Below are positions 1 to 8,226 of a stretch of 64,000 nucleotides of DNA, piece by piece. The stretch's first letter is position 1. Each line of letters begins with the position of its first letter. The notes under the pieces were generated by a model. It ran no database searches. It was not told the origin of the DNA and saw only the letters and a program-made list of their open reading frames with translations. The translations under genes were made by a program, and so were the position numbers. This DNA comes from Pacificispira sp002696645 (GTDB taxonomy: Bacteria > Pseudomonadota > Alphaproteobacteria > UBA8366 > Aestuariispiraceae): the NCBI RefSeq assembly GCF_048892425.1, contig NZ_JBLZHU010000007.1, positions 1 through 64,000 of the forward strand. Reading direction: 5' to 3'.

Positions 1-47
1 GCGCGCGGGTCCGGCAAATCCCCGAACGTGTCTTCAAACTGCTCCAT
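1..47 (-). CDS. N-terminus of a possible ISAs1-type transposase (cut by window edge)
   Basis: Reading leftwards from an ATG at 47-45, preceded by GGAGGAC (57-51), only about 15 residues are visible before the window ends: MEQFEDTFGDLPDPR. The F-x-DLPDPR pattern near the N-terminus resembles the start of ISAs1-family (H-repeat-associated) transposases. The SD is close to ideal, so a real start is likely, but the family call rests on very few residues. A perfect 7-bp-arm hairpin (95-112) lies just upstream. Confidence 0.35.
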   Translation of the reverse strand, partial: MEQFEDTFGDLPDPR

Positions 48-94
48 GAGGTCCTCCGCAAATGGAAAACCTCCTTAGAATCCTGTTCGCCGCC

Positions 95-112
95 TATGGC
101 AAATCTGCCATA
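95..112. repeat. Perfect inverted repeat TATGGCA-AATC-TGCCATA
   Basis: Two 7-bp arms are separated by AATC. It sits between the start of the left-edge gene and the end of amrS. It could be an operator, a terminator without a T-run, or part of a mobile-element end. I cannot decide which. Confidence 0.5.
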
Positions 113-118
113 TGCGAT

Positions 119-174
119 TCCCCTGCCTCAAGGGGGAGGGAGTAAATGACCCGTCCCCCCCCTCTAGGAGGGAG
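119..174. repeat. G/C-rich palindromic intergenic repeat
   Basis: The core CCTCAAGGGGGAGGGAG (126-142) is the same as in the blocks around the DUF559 gene at 38.0-38.6 kb, and a second C-run/G-run palindrome with TCTAGGAGGGAG follows. It is one more dispersed copy of that element family, lying downstream of amrS. Confidence 0.55.
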
Positions 175-209
175 CCGATAGCCTCGAGAGAAGAGGAGAA
201 TTCACGATC

Positions 210-1352
210 CTATTGCGCCTCTTGCTGCGCCTGCCAATTGCGGGCGAAATCGGTTAGGCGGATGGGTTTACGCTGTCGTCCCCACGTGCCGGGCCTGGGC
301 TCGAACCGACCCGCAATGGCGGTGCCACAGCCTGTGCAATGACCGCCCTGGCCCAATCCCCAATCACTCAATTGATGCCAATCGCGCCCGATCACTTTGG
401 TCCCGCAGCCAGGGCAATAGGTCGAGCCTGTCGGTTCGTGATGGATATTGCCGGTATAGACATGATGCAGCCCATTCTTGCGCCCGATCTTCCAGGCGCG
501 GATCAAGGTTTCAGGCGGCGTGCGGGGTTTATCCATCATCTTATAATCCGGATGAAAGGCCGTGAAATGCAGCGGCACGTCGGGACCCAGCGCCTCAAAC
601 ACCCATTGCGTCAGGGCCTCTATCTCCGCCTCGCTGTCATTCTCGCCCGGGATCAACAGCGTGGTCAATTCGACCCAGCATTTGCGCTCTTTCACCAGAT
701 AGACCGCTGTCTCCTGAACCGCCGCCAGACTGGCGGTGCAGAGCTTGTGATAGAAATCCTCCGTAAAGCCCTTCAGGTCCAGATTGACCGCATCCATGCG
801 CTGGAAGAATTCCTGGCGCGCGGCATCCTTGATATAGCCTGCCGTGACCGCGACATTGGCAATCCCCACCTCATGACAGGCCGCCGCCACATCCACCGCA
901 TATTCCAGAAAGATCACCGGGTCATTATAGGTATAGGCAACCGAGCGACAGCCCGTCTGCTGGGCCGCGGCCGCAATCGCACCGGGTGCGGCCTGATCCA
1001 TCAACCGGTCCATCTGGCGGCTTTTGGAAATATCCCAGTTCTGGCAGAATTTGCAGGTCAGATTGCATCCCGCCGTGCCAAAACTCAGCACCGGCGTGCC
1101 GGGCAGAAAATGGTTCAGCGGTTTCTTTTCAATCGGATCGATGCAATAGCCCGATGCTCGGCCATAGGTCGTCAACACCAGTTCGTCGCCCCGCCTGGCC
1201 CGCACGAAACACAGTCCCCGTTGCCCATCGTGCAATTTGCATTCGCGCGGACACACATCACACTGAATCCGCCCATCCTCCAACGGCTGCCAATAGCGCG
1301 CGGGGACGGCGTTCAGAATGTCGGGATCAACCGGTTTCGCTGTGTCATTCAT
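210..1352 (-). CDS. amrS: AmmeMemoRadiSam system radical SAM enzyme
   Basis: A 380-residue radical SAM protein. The SAM-cluster motif is C96-x3-C100-x2-C103 (AGCNLTCKFCQNW). An N-terminal cysteine group (C31, C34, C38, C48; CDVCPRECKL) resembles that of pyruvate formate-lyase activase relatives, and the C-terminus carries two CxxC pairs (YCPGCG, CTGCG) that could bind a metal or another cluster. It is transcribed divergently from amrB-amrA, with 46 bp between the chosen start codons. This trio defines the AmmeMemoRadiSam system. The substrate of the bacterial enzyme is not evident from sequence. The family call is firm and the reaction is unknown. Confidence 0.93.
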   Translation of the reverse strand: MNDTAKPVDPDILNAVPARYWQPLEDGRIQCDVCPRECKLHDGQRGLCFVRARRGDELVLTTYGRASGYCIDPIEKKPLNHFLPGTPVLSFGTAGCNLTCKFCQNWDISKSRQMDRLMDQAAPGAIAAAAQQTGCRSVAYTYNDPVIFLEYAVDVAAACHEVGIANVAVTAGYIKDAARQEFFQRMDAVNLDLKGFTEDFYHKLCTASLAAVQETAVYLVKERKCWVELTTLLIPGENDSEAEIEALTQWVFEALGPDVPLHFTAFHPDYKMMDKPRTPPETLIRAWKIGRKNGLHHVYTGNIHHEPTGSTYCPGCGTKVIGRDWHQLSDWGLGQGGHCTGCGTAIAGRFEPRPGTWGRQRKPIRLTDFARNWQAQQEAQ

Positions 1353-1398
1353 TGCGCTAGACTAGCACATCTTCATGACCAAAGGGATAGGGTCCATC

Positions 1399-2187
1399 AT
1401 GGCGCTGATCCGACCGCCTGCGATTGCGGGGACATTTTATCCGGCTGATCCGGCGGGGTTGCGGGCGGCTGTGGAGAAATTTGTTCGGGCAACGCCTTCT
1501 GAAGGGCCAGCGCCCAAGGCGATTATTGCGCCCCATGCGGGCTATGTCTATTCCGGGGCCTGTGCGGGCGCGGCCTATGCGCGGTTGTTGCCGGATCAGG
1601 CGCAGATTACTCGAATTGTGTTGCTGGGGCCGTGCCACCGTGTGGCGGTGCGGGGGCTGGCGACCAGTTCGGCGGATTACTGGAAGACGCCCCTGGGCGC
1701 GATGCCGCTGGATCGGGGGGTGCTGGCGGGATTGTCCGACCTGCCCCAGGTTGCCACCCATGACGGCACCCACCAGCAGGAACACAGTCTGGAAGTCCAT
1801 CTACCCTTTCTGCAGGTCTGTTTCCCACAGGCCAGCCTTGTGCCCTTCGTCGTCGGTCAGGCCAATGCGGAAGAGGTTGCCGGTGTCCTGGAGCGTCTGT
1901 GGGGCGGGCCGGAAACGCGAATTGTGATCTCCACCGATCTGAGCCACTTCCTGGACTATGACGCCTGCAACACGCTGGATACCAGAACCGCACAGGCTGT
2001 AGAGGCATTGGACTATGCGGCCATCGGACGGGATCAGGCCTGTGGGCGCATCCCGATGTCAGGCCTGTTGCATCTGGCCAAGCAACGGGGCATGCGGATT
2101 GAACGGGTTGGCCTATGCAATTCGGCGGACACGGTGGGCGACCCGGCCCGCGTTGTGGGCTATGGCAGTTGGGCCTTATACGAATGA
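1399..2187 (+). CDS. amrB: AmmeMemoRadiSam system protein B (MEMO-like)
   Basis: A MEMO1-family protein of 262 residues, related in fold to class III nonheme-iron (LigB-type) dioxygenases. Visible family blocks are RPPAIAGTFYPADP at the N-terminus, IIAPHAGYVYSG, LLGPCHR, HSLEVHLPFLQ and STDLSHFLDYD. An ATG at 1375 would add eight residues. I prefer 1399, because the family usually begins with M-x-x-(I/V)RPPAVAGxFYP and an AGGG lies six bases upstream. The stop overlaps the amrA start in an ATGA, so the two are translationally coupled. Function is inferred only from membership of the amrS-amrB-amrA set. Confidence 0.92.
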   Translation: MALIRPPAIAGTFYPADPAGLRAAVEKFVRATPSEGPAPKAIIAPHAGYVYSGACAGAAYARLLPDQAQITRIVLLGPCHRVAVRGLATSSADYWKTPLGAMPLDRGVLAGLSDLPQVATHDGTHQQEHSLEVHLPFLQVCFPQASLVPFVVGQANAEEVAGVLERLWGGPETRIVISTDLSHFLDYDACNTLDTRTAQAVEALDYAAIGRDQACGRIPMSGLLHLAKQRGMRIERVGLCNSADTVGDPARVVGYGSWALYE

Positions 2188-2738
2188 CCGCCGACGAAAT
2201 CGCCAAAAAGCACCGCGCCTTGCTGATGAAAATTGTCCACCATGCCCTGGAGAAAGGGGCTGTTCCATCCATCAATCTGCCGTCCTTTCCGGAAGAATTG
2301 ACAGCGCCGGGGGCGACCTTTGTCACTTTGGAAAAGCAGGGGCGGCTGCGGGGCTGCATTGGATCGTTACAAGCGCATCAGCCCCTGGTTCAGGACCTGG
2401 CCCAGAATGCCTATCGTGCCGGGTTTAAGGACCCCCGATTCCCACCAATCACGGCAGAGGAATTGCCAGACATCACCTCCTCCATTTCCATCCTAAGCCC
2501 GCCGTCACAAATGCTGTTCCAGGATGAACAGGACCTGTTGGCACAGCTTGTCCCCGACGTGGATGGACTGATCCTGCAGGATGGCAATCGACGCGCCACC
2601 TTCCTGCCCCAGGTCTGGGAACAACTGCCTGATCCAAAACAGTTTCTGGGTCATCTGAAGCACAAGGCAGGCTTGGCCGAAGATCATTGGTCGCCAACCC
2701 TGACCGCCCACCGCTATCATGTGGTGAAGGTTGCATGA
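2184..2738 (+). CDS. amrA: AmmeMemoRadiSam system protein A (AMMECR1 domain)
   Basis: A 184-residue AMMECR1-domain protein with the hallmark LRGCIGS motif (GRLRGCIGSL) and the downstream block AYRAGFKDPRFPPIT. It starts with the ATG of an ATGA overlap with amrB. The longer in-frame start at 2115 would bury its first 23 codons inside amrB and is unlikely. In the AmmeMemoRadiSam set it is thought to act with the MEMO-like and radical SAM proteins, but its biochemical role is not established. Confidence 0.92.
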   Translation: MTADEIAKKHRALLMKIVHHALEKGAVPSINLPSFPEELTAPGATFVTLEKQGRLRGCIGSLQAHQPLVQDLAQNAYRAGFKDPRFPPITAEELPDITSSISILSPPSQMLFQDEQDLLAQLVPDVDGLILQDGNRRATFLPQVWEQLPDPKQFLGHLKHKAGLAEDHWSPTLTAHRYHVVKVA

Positions 2739-2820
2739 CATTATGGCAGTGTGATTGACCAAACCGGCACTAGCCCTATGATCTGTCGTGAAAATTGACC
2801 TTTTGGGGAGAGCCCGCGTA

Positions 2821-5175
2821 ATGGCAAAATTTGGTATTGGACAGCCGATCCGACGGACCGAAGACCTGCAACTATTGTCCGGTCACGGGCAATATACCGC
2901 CGATGTGGATTGGGACAATCAGGCCTATGCGGTCGCCGTGCGCTCCCCCTATGCCCATGCCAATATTCTTGCCATCGATATCGACGATGCGAAGGGCGCG
3001 CCAGGCGTTCTGGATATTTTCACGGGTGACGACATGCTGGACGATGGCATTGGCGCGATGCCAGCCAACATTGTCGTGACCCAGACCGATGGATCGAAAA
3101 TGATCCACCCGCCCCGATATGCCCTGGCGACGGGTAAGGTGCGTCATGTCGGCGATCCGGTCGCCTTCGTTATTGCGGAAACGCTGGACCAGGCCCGCGA
3201 TGCGGCAGAGCTGGTCATGGTGGATTACGACGACCTGCCATCGGTGACCGACACGGACAAGGCCGATGCCCCCGATGCGCCCCTGGTTTATGACGAGGCC
3301 CCGAACAATCGATCCTTCACCTGGGATTTTGGCGATGAAGCCGCTGTTCAGGCCGGGCTTAAAGATGCCGCCCATACGGTCACGCTGAAACTGATCAACA
3401 ACCGCATCATTGTCAATTCCATGGAGCCCCGCGCTGCGCTGGGCAAGTATGAGGGCGATGCAGAAACAGGTCGCTACAGCCTGCACACCCCGACCCAGGG
3501 CGTGCATTCGGTCCAGCGGCAACTGGCTGATGACATCTTTCATGTCGATAAATCCCGCATGCGAATCCTGACCGGCAATGTCGGCGGTGGGTTCGGGATG
3601 AAGATCTTCCTGTATCCCGAACAACTGTGTGTGCTGTATGGCGCAAAACGCATTGGGCGGCCGGTAAAATGGGTCGCAGAACGGTCCTATGACGGTTTTA
3701 CCACCGACAAGATGGGCCGCGATCATGTCAGCGAAATCACGCTGGGTCTTGATGAGGACCTGAAGATCACCGGTCTAGATATCACCCTGAAGGCCGCAAT
3801 GGGTGCCTATATTTCCGGCTTCCAGGCCTTCATCCCCACGATGGCGAGCGCCAAGATGTATTCGGGTGTCTATGCCATCCCCGCCATCCACCTGCGGGTC
3901 CATGGCCTGTTTACCAATACAACGCCGGTGGATGCCTATCGCGGGGCCGGACGGCCGGAGGCTGCTTACCTGCTGGAGCGCCTGATGGATAAGGCCGCGC
4001 TGGATCTGGGCGTTGACCCGGTGGAGCTGCGCAAACGCAACTATATTCCCACCAGCGCCATGCCCTATACGACGCCTGTGGGGCCGGTCTATGATTCCGG
4101 TGACTTTGCGCGCCTGACTGATATCGCCCTGCAGCGGGCGGATCGTTCAGGTTTCGAGGCGCGCCGCCAGGAATCCGCATCGCGCGGCAAACTGCGCGGC
4201 ATGGGCATGTCCTATTACATCGAATGTTGTGGTGCCGGTCCTGGGGAACAGGCCGATATCCGCGTCGCAGAAGATGGGGCTGTCACCCTGTATATCGGCA
4301 CCCAGGACAATGGCCAGGGGCATCAGACCGCCTATAAGCAAATCATCTCCAACCGGCTGGATATCGACCTGGATCGTATCACCGTCATTCAGGGTGACAC
4401 GGATGTGGTGGAACGCGGCGGCGGCACAGGCGGATCCCGATCCATCCCCGAAGGCGGCGTTGCCGTGCGCGATGCCACTGAAGGTGTCGTTGAAAAGGGC
4501 AAACAGATCGCCAGCGTGCTGATGGAAACAGCCGCCGCCGATATAGAGTATGTCGATGGAAAATTCGCCGTGGTCGGCACCGACCGCACGGTCAGTTTCG
4601 AAGACGTCGCACGGGCCGCCCATGATCCGACGATCGTGCCAGATGGCGTTGATCCCGGCCTGGATGTGAAGGCCCGCCACAAGGCAGAAGCCCAGACCTA
4701 TCCCAATGGCTGTCATGTCTGTGAACTGGAAATCGATCCGGAAACAGGGACGTTGGATATCCTGAATTATGTCGTCGTCGATGATTTCGGCACCGTGGTT
4801 AATCCAATGATGCTGGCTGGTCAGGTCCATGGCGGTATTGGTCAGGGCTTGGGCCAATCACTGATGGAAGAAACCATCTATGATCCGGAAACCGGGCAAT
4901 TGCTCAGCGGTTCCTATATGGATTATTGCATGCCCCGGGCGGATAACATCCCCAATATTGATTTCACCTATGTCGATGACATTCCCTGTGCCACCAATCC
5001 GTTGGGCATCAAGGGCGCGGGGGAAGCCGGTGCCATCGGTGCACCGCCTGCATCGATCAATGCCATTGTGGATGCAATGAAACATCTGGGCATTCACCAT
5101 ATCGACATGCCGGCAACCCAATCCCGAATCTGGCAGACTCTACAGGCTGCCAGCAAAGCTGATGCGGCGGAATAG
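2821..5175 (+). CDS. Molybdopterin-binding large subunit, form II CoxL-like (xanthine dehydrogenase family)
   Basis: A 784-residue large subunit of the xanthine oxidase/CO dehydrogenase family. The active-site loop reads AYRGAGR (residues 372-378), the form II signature; true CO dehydrogenases (form I) have AYxCSFR. Molybdopterin-binding blocks QDNGQGHQTAYKQI, GGGTGGSRSIPEGG and GAGEAGAIGAPPASINAI are intact. The ATG at 2821 follows GGGGAG (2805-2810); a GTG at 2788 is possible. No FAD (CoxM) or 2Fe-2S (CoxS) subunit gene lies nearby, which is unusual because the three normally form one operon. The substrate cannot be assigned; an aldehyde, purine or other heterocycle is possible. cysQ follows after six bases. 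Confidence 0.9.
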   Translation: MAKFGIGQPIRRTEDLQLLSGHGQYTADVDWDNQAYAVAVRSPYAHANILAIDIDDAKGAPGVLDIFTGDDMLDDGIGAMPANIVVTQTDGSKMIHPPRYALATGKVRHVGDPVAFVIAETLDQARDAAELVMVDYDDLPSVTDTDKADAPDAPLVYDEAPNNRSFTWDFGDEAAVQAGLKDAAHTVTLKLINNRIIVNSMEPRAALGKYEGDAETGRYSLHTPTQGVHSVQRQLADDIFHVDKSRMRILTGNVGGGFGMKIFLYPEQLCVLYGAKRIGRPVKWVAERSYDGFTTDKMGRDHVSEITLGLDEDLKITGLDITLKAAMGAYISGFQAFIPTMASAKMYSGVYAIPAIHLRVHGLFTNTTPVDAYRGAGRPEAAYLLERLMDKAALDLGVDPVELRKRNYIPTSAMPYTTPVGPVYDSGDFARLTDIALQRADRSGFEARRQESASRGKLRGMGMSYYIECCGAGPGEQADIRVAEDGAVTLYIGTQDNGQGHQTAYKQIISNRLDIDLDRITVIQGDTDVVERGGGTGGSRSIPEGGVAVRDATEGVVEKGKQIASVLMETAAADIEYVDGKFAVVGTDRTVSFEDVARAAHDPTIVPDGVDPGLDVKARHKAEAQTYPNGCHVCELEIDPETGTLDILNYVVVDDFGTVVNPMMLAGQVHGGIGQGLGQSLMEETIYDPETGQLLSGSYMDYCMPRADNIPNIDFTYVDDIPCATNPLGIKGAGEAGAIGAPPASINAIVDAMKHLGIHHIDMPATQSRIWQTLQAASKADAAE

Positions 5176-5181
5176 AGGCTT

Positions 5182-5970
5182 ATGACGTCCGACCTGAAAT
5201 ACGACCCCAAAGAGCTTATACAAGGCATCAAAAAAGCGGCCTTTGTCGCGGGTGCTAAGATATTGGCGGTCTATGCCACCGATTTTGAAGCGGATGTGAA
5301 GGCCGACCATTCCCCCGTGACGGAGGCGGATACGGCCGCCGAGGCGATCATTCTGCCACTGCTGAAAACCCTGACGCCAGACATTCCAATCGTGGCGGAA
5401 GAAGCTGCCGCAGCTGGCAACATTCCCGATGTCGGTGACGGACCGTTCTGGCTGGTTGACCCGCTGGACGGCACCAAGGAATTCCTGAAGCGCAATGGCG
5501 AATTCACCGTCAACATCGCACTGATTGTGAATCACCAGCCACTCTTAGGCGTCGTGTTGTTGCCTGCCAAGAATTGCTTGTATAGCGGCATCGTCGGCAC
5601 GGGTGCGTGGCGACAGGACGGTGACGGGCCGGTTGTCAATATAACCGTGCGGACACCGCCAGAGGATGGATTGACCGTGATCGGAAGCCGCAGTCATGGC
5701 GATGCGGATGAAATGGCTGCCTTCCTGAAAGGCCATGCGGTTGCCGAAGTGATTTCAGCAGGCAGTTCCCTAAAATTCTGTCTGGTGGCGGACGGTTCTG
5801 CTGATGTCTATCCCCGTCTGGGTCGCACCATGGAATGGGATGTCGCCGCCGGTCATGCGGTCCTGGCCGCCGCAGGGGGACGTGTCACCTTTACTGATGG
5901 CACTCCATTCACCTATGCCAAGAACAAGATCTTCGAAAACCCCCATTTTGTTGCCTGGGGCGGGGTTTAG
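5182..5970 (+). CDS. cysQ: 3'(2'),5'-bisphosphate nucleotidase
   Basis: A 262-residue inositol-monophosphatase-fold phosphatase. The metal-binding signature WLVDPLDGTKEFLKRNGEFTV lies near residue 90-110, the upstream metal ligands are in VTEADTAAE and VAEEAAA, and the C-terminal substrate motif is EWDVAAGHAVLAAAGG. The KEF after DGT and the overall length fit CysQ, which recycles 3'-phosphoadenosine 5'-phosphate made in sulfate assimilation, rather than an inositol or fructose phosphatase. It sits between the CoxL-like gene and the deoxyribosyltransferase with tiny gaps (six and two bases), so the three are probably co-transcribed. Confidence 0.88.
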   Translation: MTSDLKYDPKELIQGIKKAAFVAGAKILAVYATDFEADVKADHSPVTEADTAAEAIILPLLKTLTPDIPIVAEEAAAAGNIPDVGDGPFWLVDPLDGTKEFLKRNGEFTVNIALIVNHQPLLGVVLLPAKNCLYSGIVGTGAWRQDGDGPVVNITVRTPPEDGLTVIGSRSHGDADEMAAFLKGHAVAEVISAGSSLKFCLVADGSADVYPRLGRTMEWDVAAGHAVLAAAGGRVTFTDGTPFTYAKNKIFENPHFVAWGGV

Positions 5971-5972
5971 GA

Positions 5973-6485
5973 ATGCGGGTCTATCTGGCTGGTCCCGATG
6001 TCTTTCACCCGGATGCCGTAACTCTGGGTCAACGCAAAAAGGAACTATGCGCCCAGTTTGGCCTGGTCGGTGTCTTTCCTTTGGATAATGATCTGGATTT
6101 ACAACGCCTTAATCCACATGCACAAGGAATGGCAATTTTCCATGCCAATACCAAGCTGATGGATGAATGCGACGCGGTCATCGCCAATATGACGCCGTTT
6201 CGCGGGCCATCCTGTGACCCTGGTACCGCCTATGAAATCGGCTATATGCGGGGACTGGGCAAGGCTGTTCTGGCCTATTCAAACATATCCACCCCATTTA
6301 CCGATCGCAGCACCAGTCTGGATTCCCTGACAATTGAAAAGTTCGATATGGTGGATAATCTGATGCTGGACGGGGCGGTGGTTGCCAGTGGTTTCGATAT
6401 CATAACCCACGACGCCCAGGACCCATTCACCGACCTGACCGCCTTTACCGAATGCGTCAAACGCCTGGCACAGCCAAAACCGTAG
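5973..6485 (+). CDS. Nucleoside 2-deoxyribosyltransferase family protein
   Basis: A 170-residue protein of the nucleoside 2-deoxyribosyltransferase/RCL family, which cleaves or transfers deoxyribose from (deoxy)nucleosides or nucleotides. The N-terminal MRVYLAGPDVF nucleotide-binding start, the MDECDAVIANMTPFRGPSCD block and TAYEIGYMRGLGK with the predicted catalytic glutamate E88 are all present. It begins two bases after cysQ, consistent with a nucleotide-salvage pairing. Exchange enzyme and 5'-monophosphate hydrolase (DNPH1-like) cannot be told apart here. Confidence 0.85.
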   Translation: MRVYLAGPDVFHPDAVTLGQRKKELCAQFGLVGVFPLDNDLDLQRLNPHAQGMAIFHANTKLMDECDAVIANMTPFRGPSCDPGTAYEIGYMRGLGKAVLAYSNISTPFTDRSTSLDSLTIEKFDMVDNLMLDGAVVASGFDIITHDAQDPFTDLTAFTECVKRLAQPKP

Positions 6486-6491
6486 AGTGTT

Positions 6492-7295
6492 CTAGTCCCG
6501 GAAGGATGGGTCTTTGCGATCCAACATGCGCAGATAGGCTGCCCATTCCGGGGTATCGCTGCGCGTGGCTTTATCGGCCTCTGGCTCCCAATCGCGCCCG
6601 TTTGGTTCCCATTGTTTGGCCGTGTGCTCACACACTTCGGGGCTGGGCATCTTAATCGGGCGCCCCGTTGCCAACACATCCAATTGAACGCGACAGGCCT
6701 GTTCAAAATAATACAGCCGCGAGAATGCATGACTGACGGTTTCGCCCAGTGTCAAAATTCCGTGATTATACAGCACCATGGCCCATTTATCGCCAAGATC
6801 GGCAACCAGACGTTCCCGTTCGGACAGGTCCAACGCGATGCCTTCATAGTCGTGATAGGCCAGCCGGTTATAAAATTGAAAGCCGCCCTGGGTCATCGGC
6901 ATAAAGCCTTCACCCAGGCAGGACACCGCCGTGCTGGCATCGCTGTGGGTGTGCAAGACACATACTGCATCATGGCGCACGGCATGGACCGCGCTGTGGA
7001 TGGTATAACCCGCCGCATTGATGCCATAGCTGGAGCCGTCTACCACATTGCCGTCCAGATCAATCTTCACCAGATTTGACGCACAGACTTCGTTATAGGC
7101 CAGACCATAGGGATTGATCAGAAAATGCCTCGGCTCGCCGGGAACACGGGCGGTGATGTGATTGTAAATCTGATCAATCCAACCATGCGCATCAACCAAG
7201 CGATAGCAGGCCGCCAGGTCTACCCGCATCGCCCATTCCGCATCCGAGCAATCAAGGCTGCGGCTAGCCGGAGGCTTCGTAGTGATGGCGGTCAT
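6492..7295 (-). CDS. Class II aldolase/adducin family protein
   Basis: A 267-residue protein with the class II aldolase/adducin fold. Zn ligands appear in VCVLHTHSDAS (HxH) and the later LYNHGILTLG histidine; FLINPYGLAYNEV matches the family phosphate-binding stretch. Fuculose-, ribulose- and rhamnulose-phosphate enzymes of this fold need a conserved glutamate that I cannot place confidently. Many bacterial members of this longer adducin-like type have unknown substrates. It is convergent with the deoxyribosyltransferase (six bases apart) and lies 23 bases downstream of the PhyH gene, probably in one operon with it. Confidence 0.85.
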   Translation of the reverse strand: MTAITTKPPASRSLDCSDAEWAMRVDLAACYRLVDAHGWIDQIYNHITARVPGEPRHFLINPYGLAYNEVCASNLVKIDLDGNVVDGSSYGINAAGYTIHSAVHAVRHDAVCVLHTHSDASTAVSCLGEGFMPMTQGGFQFYNRLAYHDYEGIALDLSERERLVADLGDKWAMVLYNHGILTLGETVSHAFSRLYYFEQACRVQLDVLATGRPIKMPSPEVCEHTAKQWEPNGRDWEPEADKATRSDTPEWAAYLRMLDRKDPSFRD

Positions 7296-7318
7296 GACCT
7301 GATCCTTCCCAAGTAGAA

Positions 7319-8113
7319 TTATTCAGCAGCGCGGGTCAGCGCGTATAATCCATCATCATCGCCCAGTTCCAGGGGCGTATGATCCTGATTGTTGTGATAC
7401 CAGGCACGACCATTCCCACCGGTAGGCGCATTGCTGACGGCATTATAATTGAAATACATGATCGATCGCGGCCAGGGGCTGACATTGTTCGAAGACCCAT
7501 GCACCAGATTGCAATGAATAAACGCAACCGTCCCTGCAGGCCCCATCAAGGGGACGATCCCATTGCGGTTTGCGAAGTCTGAAACAACAGGCGGGTCAAT
7601 CTGCATCACCGTGTAACCGGTCGCGTCTTCGCGCGTTACCGTGTTGACGATGCCATGATGCTGGGAACCCGGCAGCACCAGCAAAGGTCCATTCACCGCC
7701 GTGGAATCATCCAGAAATATTGCTGTCATGACGCAATGGGGTTCTGGCATGCCATCTTCGCGATGCCAGGTCCCGAAATCCTGGTGCCAGTTCCACGCCC
7801 CGCCGGAAAAACCTTCCTTCGGATTCAGGCGGCTTTGGTGAATATAGGCGTCTTCCCTGAGCAATTGTCGCACGGGATTCAATAACCGCGGCAGCGTGCT
7901 AAGTCGCTTATAAGGTTCGCAAACCTCATGCCCGCCATAGGCCAGACGGATGCCGTTGCTTTCTTTTTCCCGAACAATCTCAGGACCGGGTCGGGCGCAA
8001 AGCACCGATGCCGTCACCTTCAAAAGCTGTGCCTCTTCCTGATCCAGCAGCCCTGGAAAAAGAAGATAGCCGGAGCGATCATATTCTTCGATTTGTGAGT
8101 CTGATAAGTGCAT
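7319..8113 (-). CDS. Phytanoyl-CoA dioxygenase family protein, ectoine-hydroxylase-like
   Basis: A 264-residue Fe(II)/2-oxoglutarate dioxygenase of the PhyH family. The iron facial triad is visible as WHQD (HxD) and the distal LVHGSSNN histidine, with a following PRSIMYFNYN arginine for 2-oxoglutarate. The stretch FGTWHREDGMP closely recalls the ectoine hydroxylase (EctD) signature, and NGPLLVLPGSQHHG also fits. There are no ectABC genes here, so ectoine as substrate is only a possibility. It is the first gene of a likely two-gene minus-strand unit with the class II aldolase protein. A start at 8113 fits the family N-terminus. Confidence 0.85.
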   Translation of the reverse strand: MHLSDSQIEEYDRSGYLLFPGLLDQEEAQLLKVTASVLCARPGPEIVREKESNGIRLAYGGHEVCEPYKRLSTLPRLLNPVRQLLREDAYIHQSRLNPKEGFSGGAWNWHQDFGTWHREDGMPEPHCVMTAIFLDDSTAVNGPLLVLPGSQHHGIVNTVTREDATGYTVMQIDPPVVSDFANRNGIVPLMGPAGTVAFIHCNLVHGSSNNVSPWPRSIMYFNYNAVSNAPTGGNGRAWYHNNQDHTPLELGDDDGLYALTRAAE

Positions 8114-8226
8114 AAAAAAACCTTAACGTCTGTTTTGCCGGTCGCCAAGTCAGGATTTACGCTTTTCTGTGATGGCGGACTGCGGCATTGTCAGGTGTGT
8201 CAATTCTATGAAGGCGAGTTCGCTTT

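Noticed and set aside
339..1448. Long plus-strand open frame opposite amrS
   Set aside because: It mirrors the amrS coding region; the translation has no family features, while the minus frame carries the radical SAM motif.
7319..8113. Firm naming as ectoine hydroxylase EctD
   Set aside because: The FGTWHREDGMP block is suggestive, but no ectABC genes are near and many PhyH proteins share parts of it.
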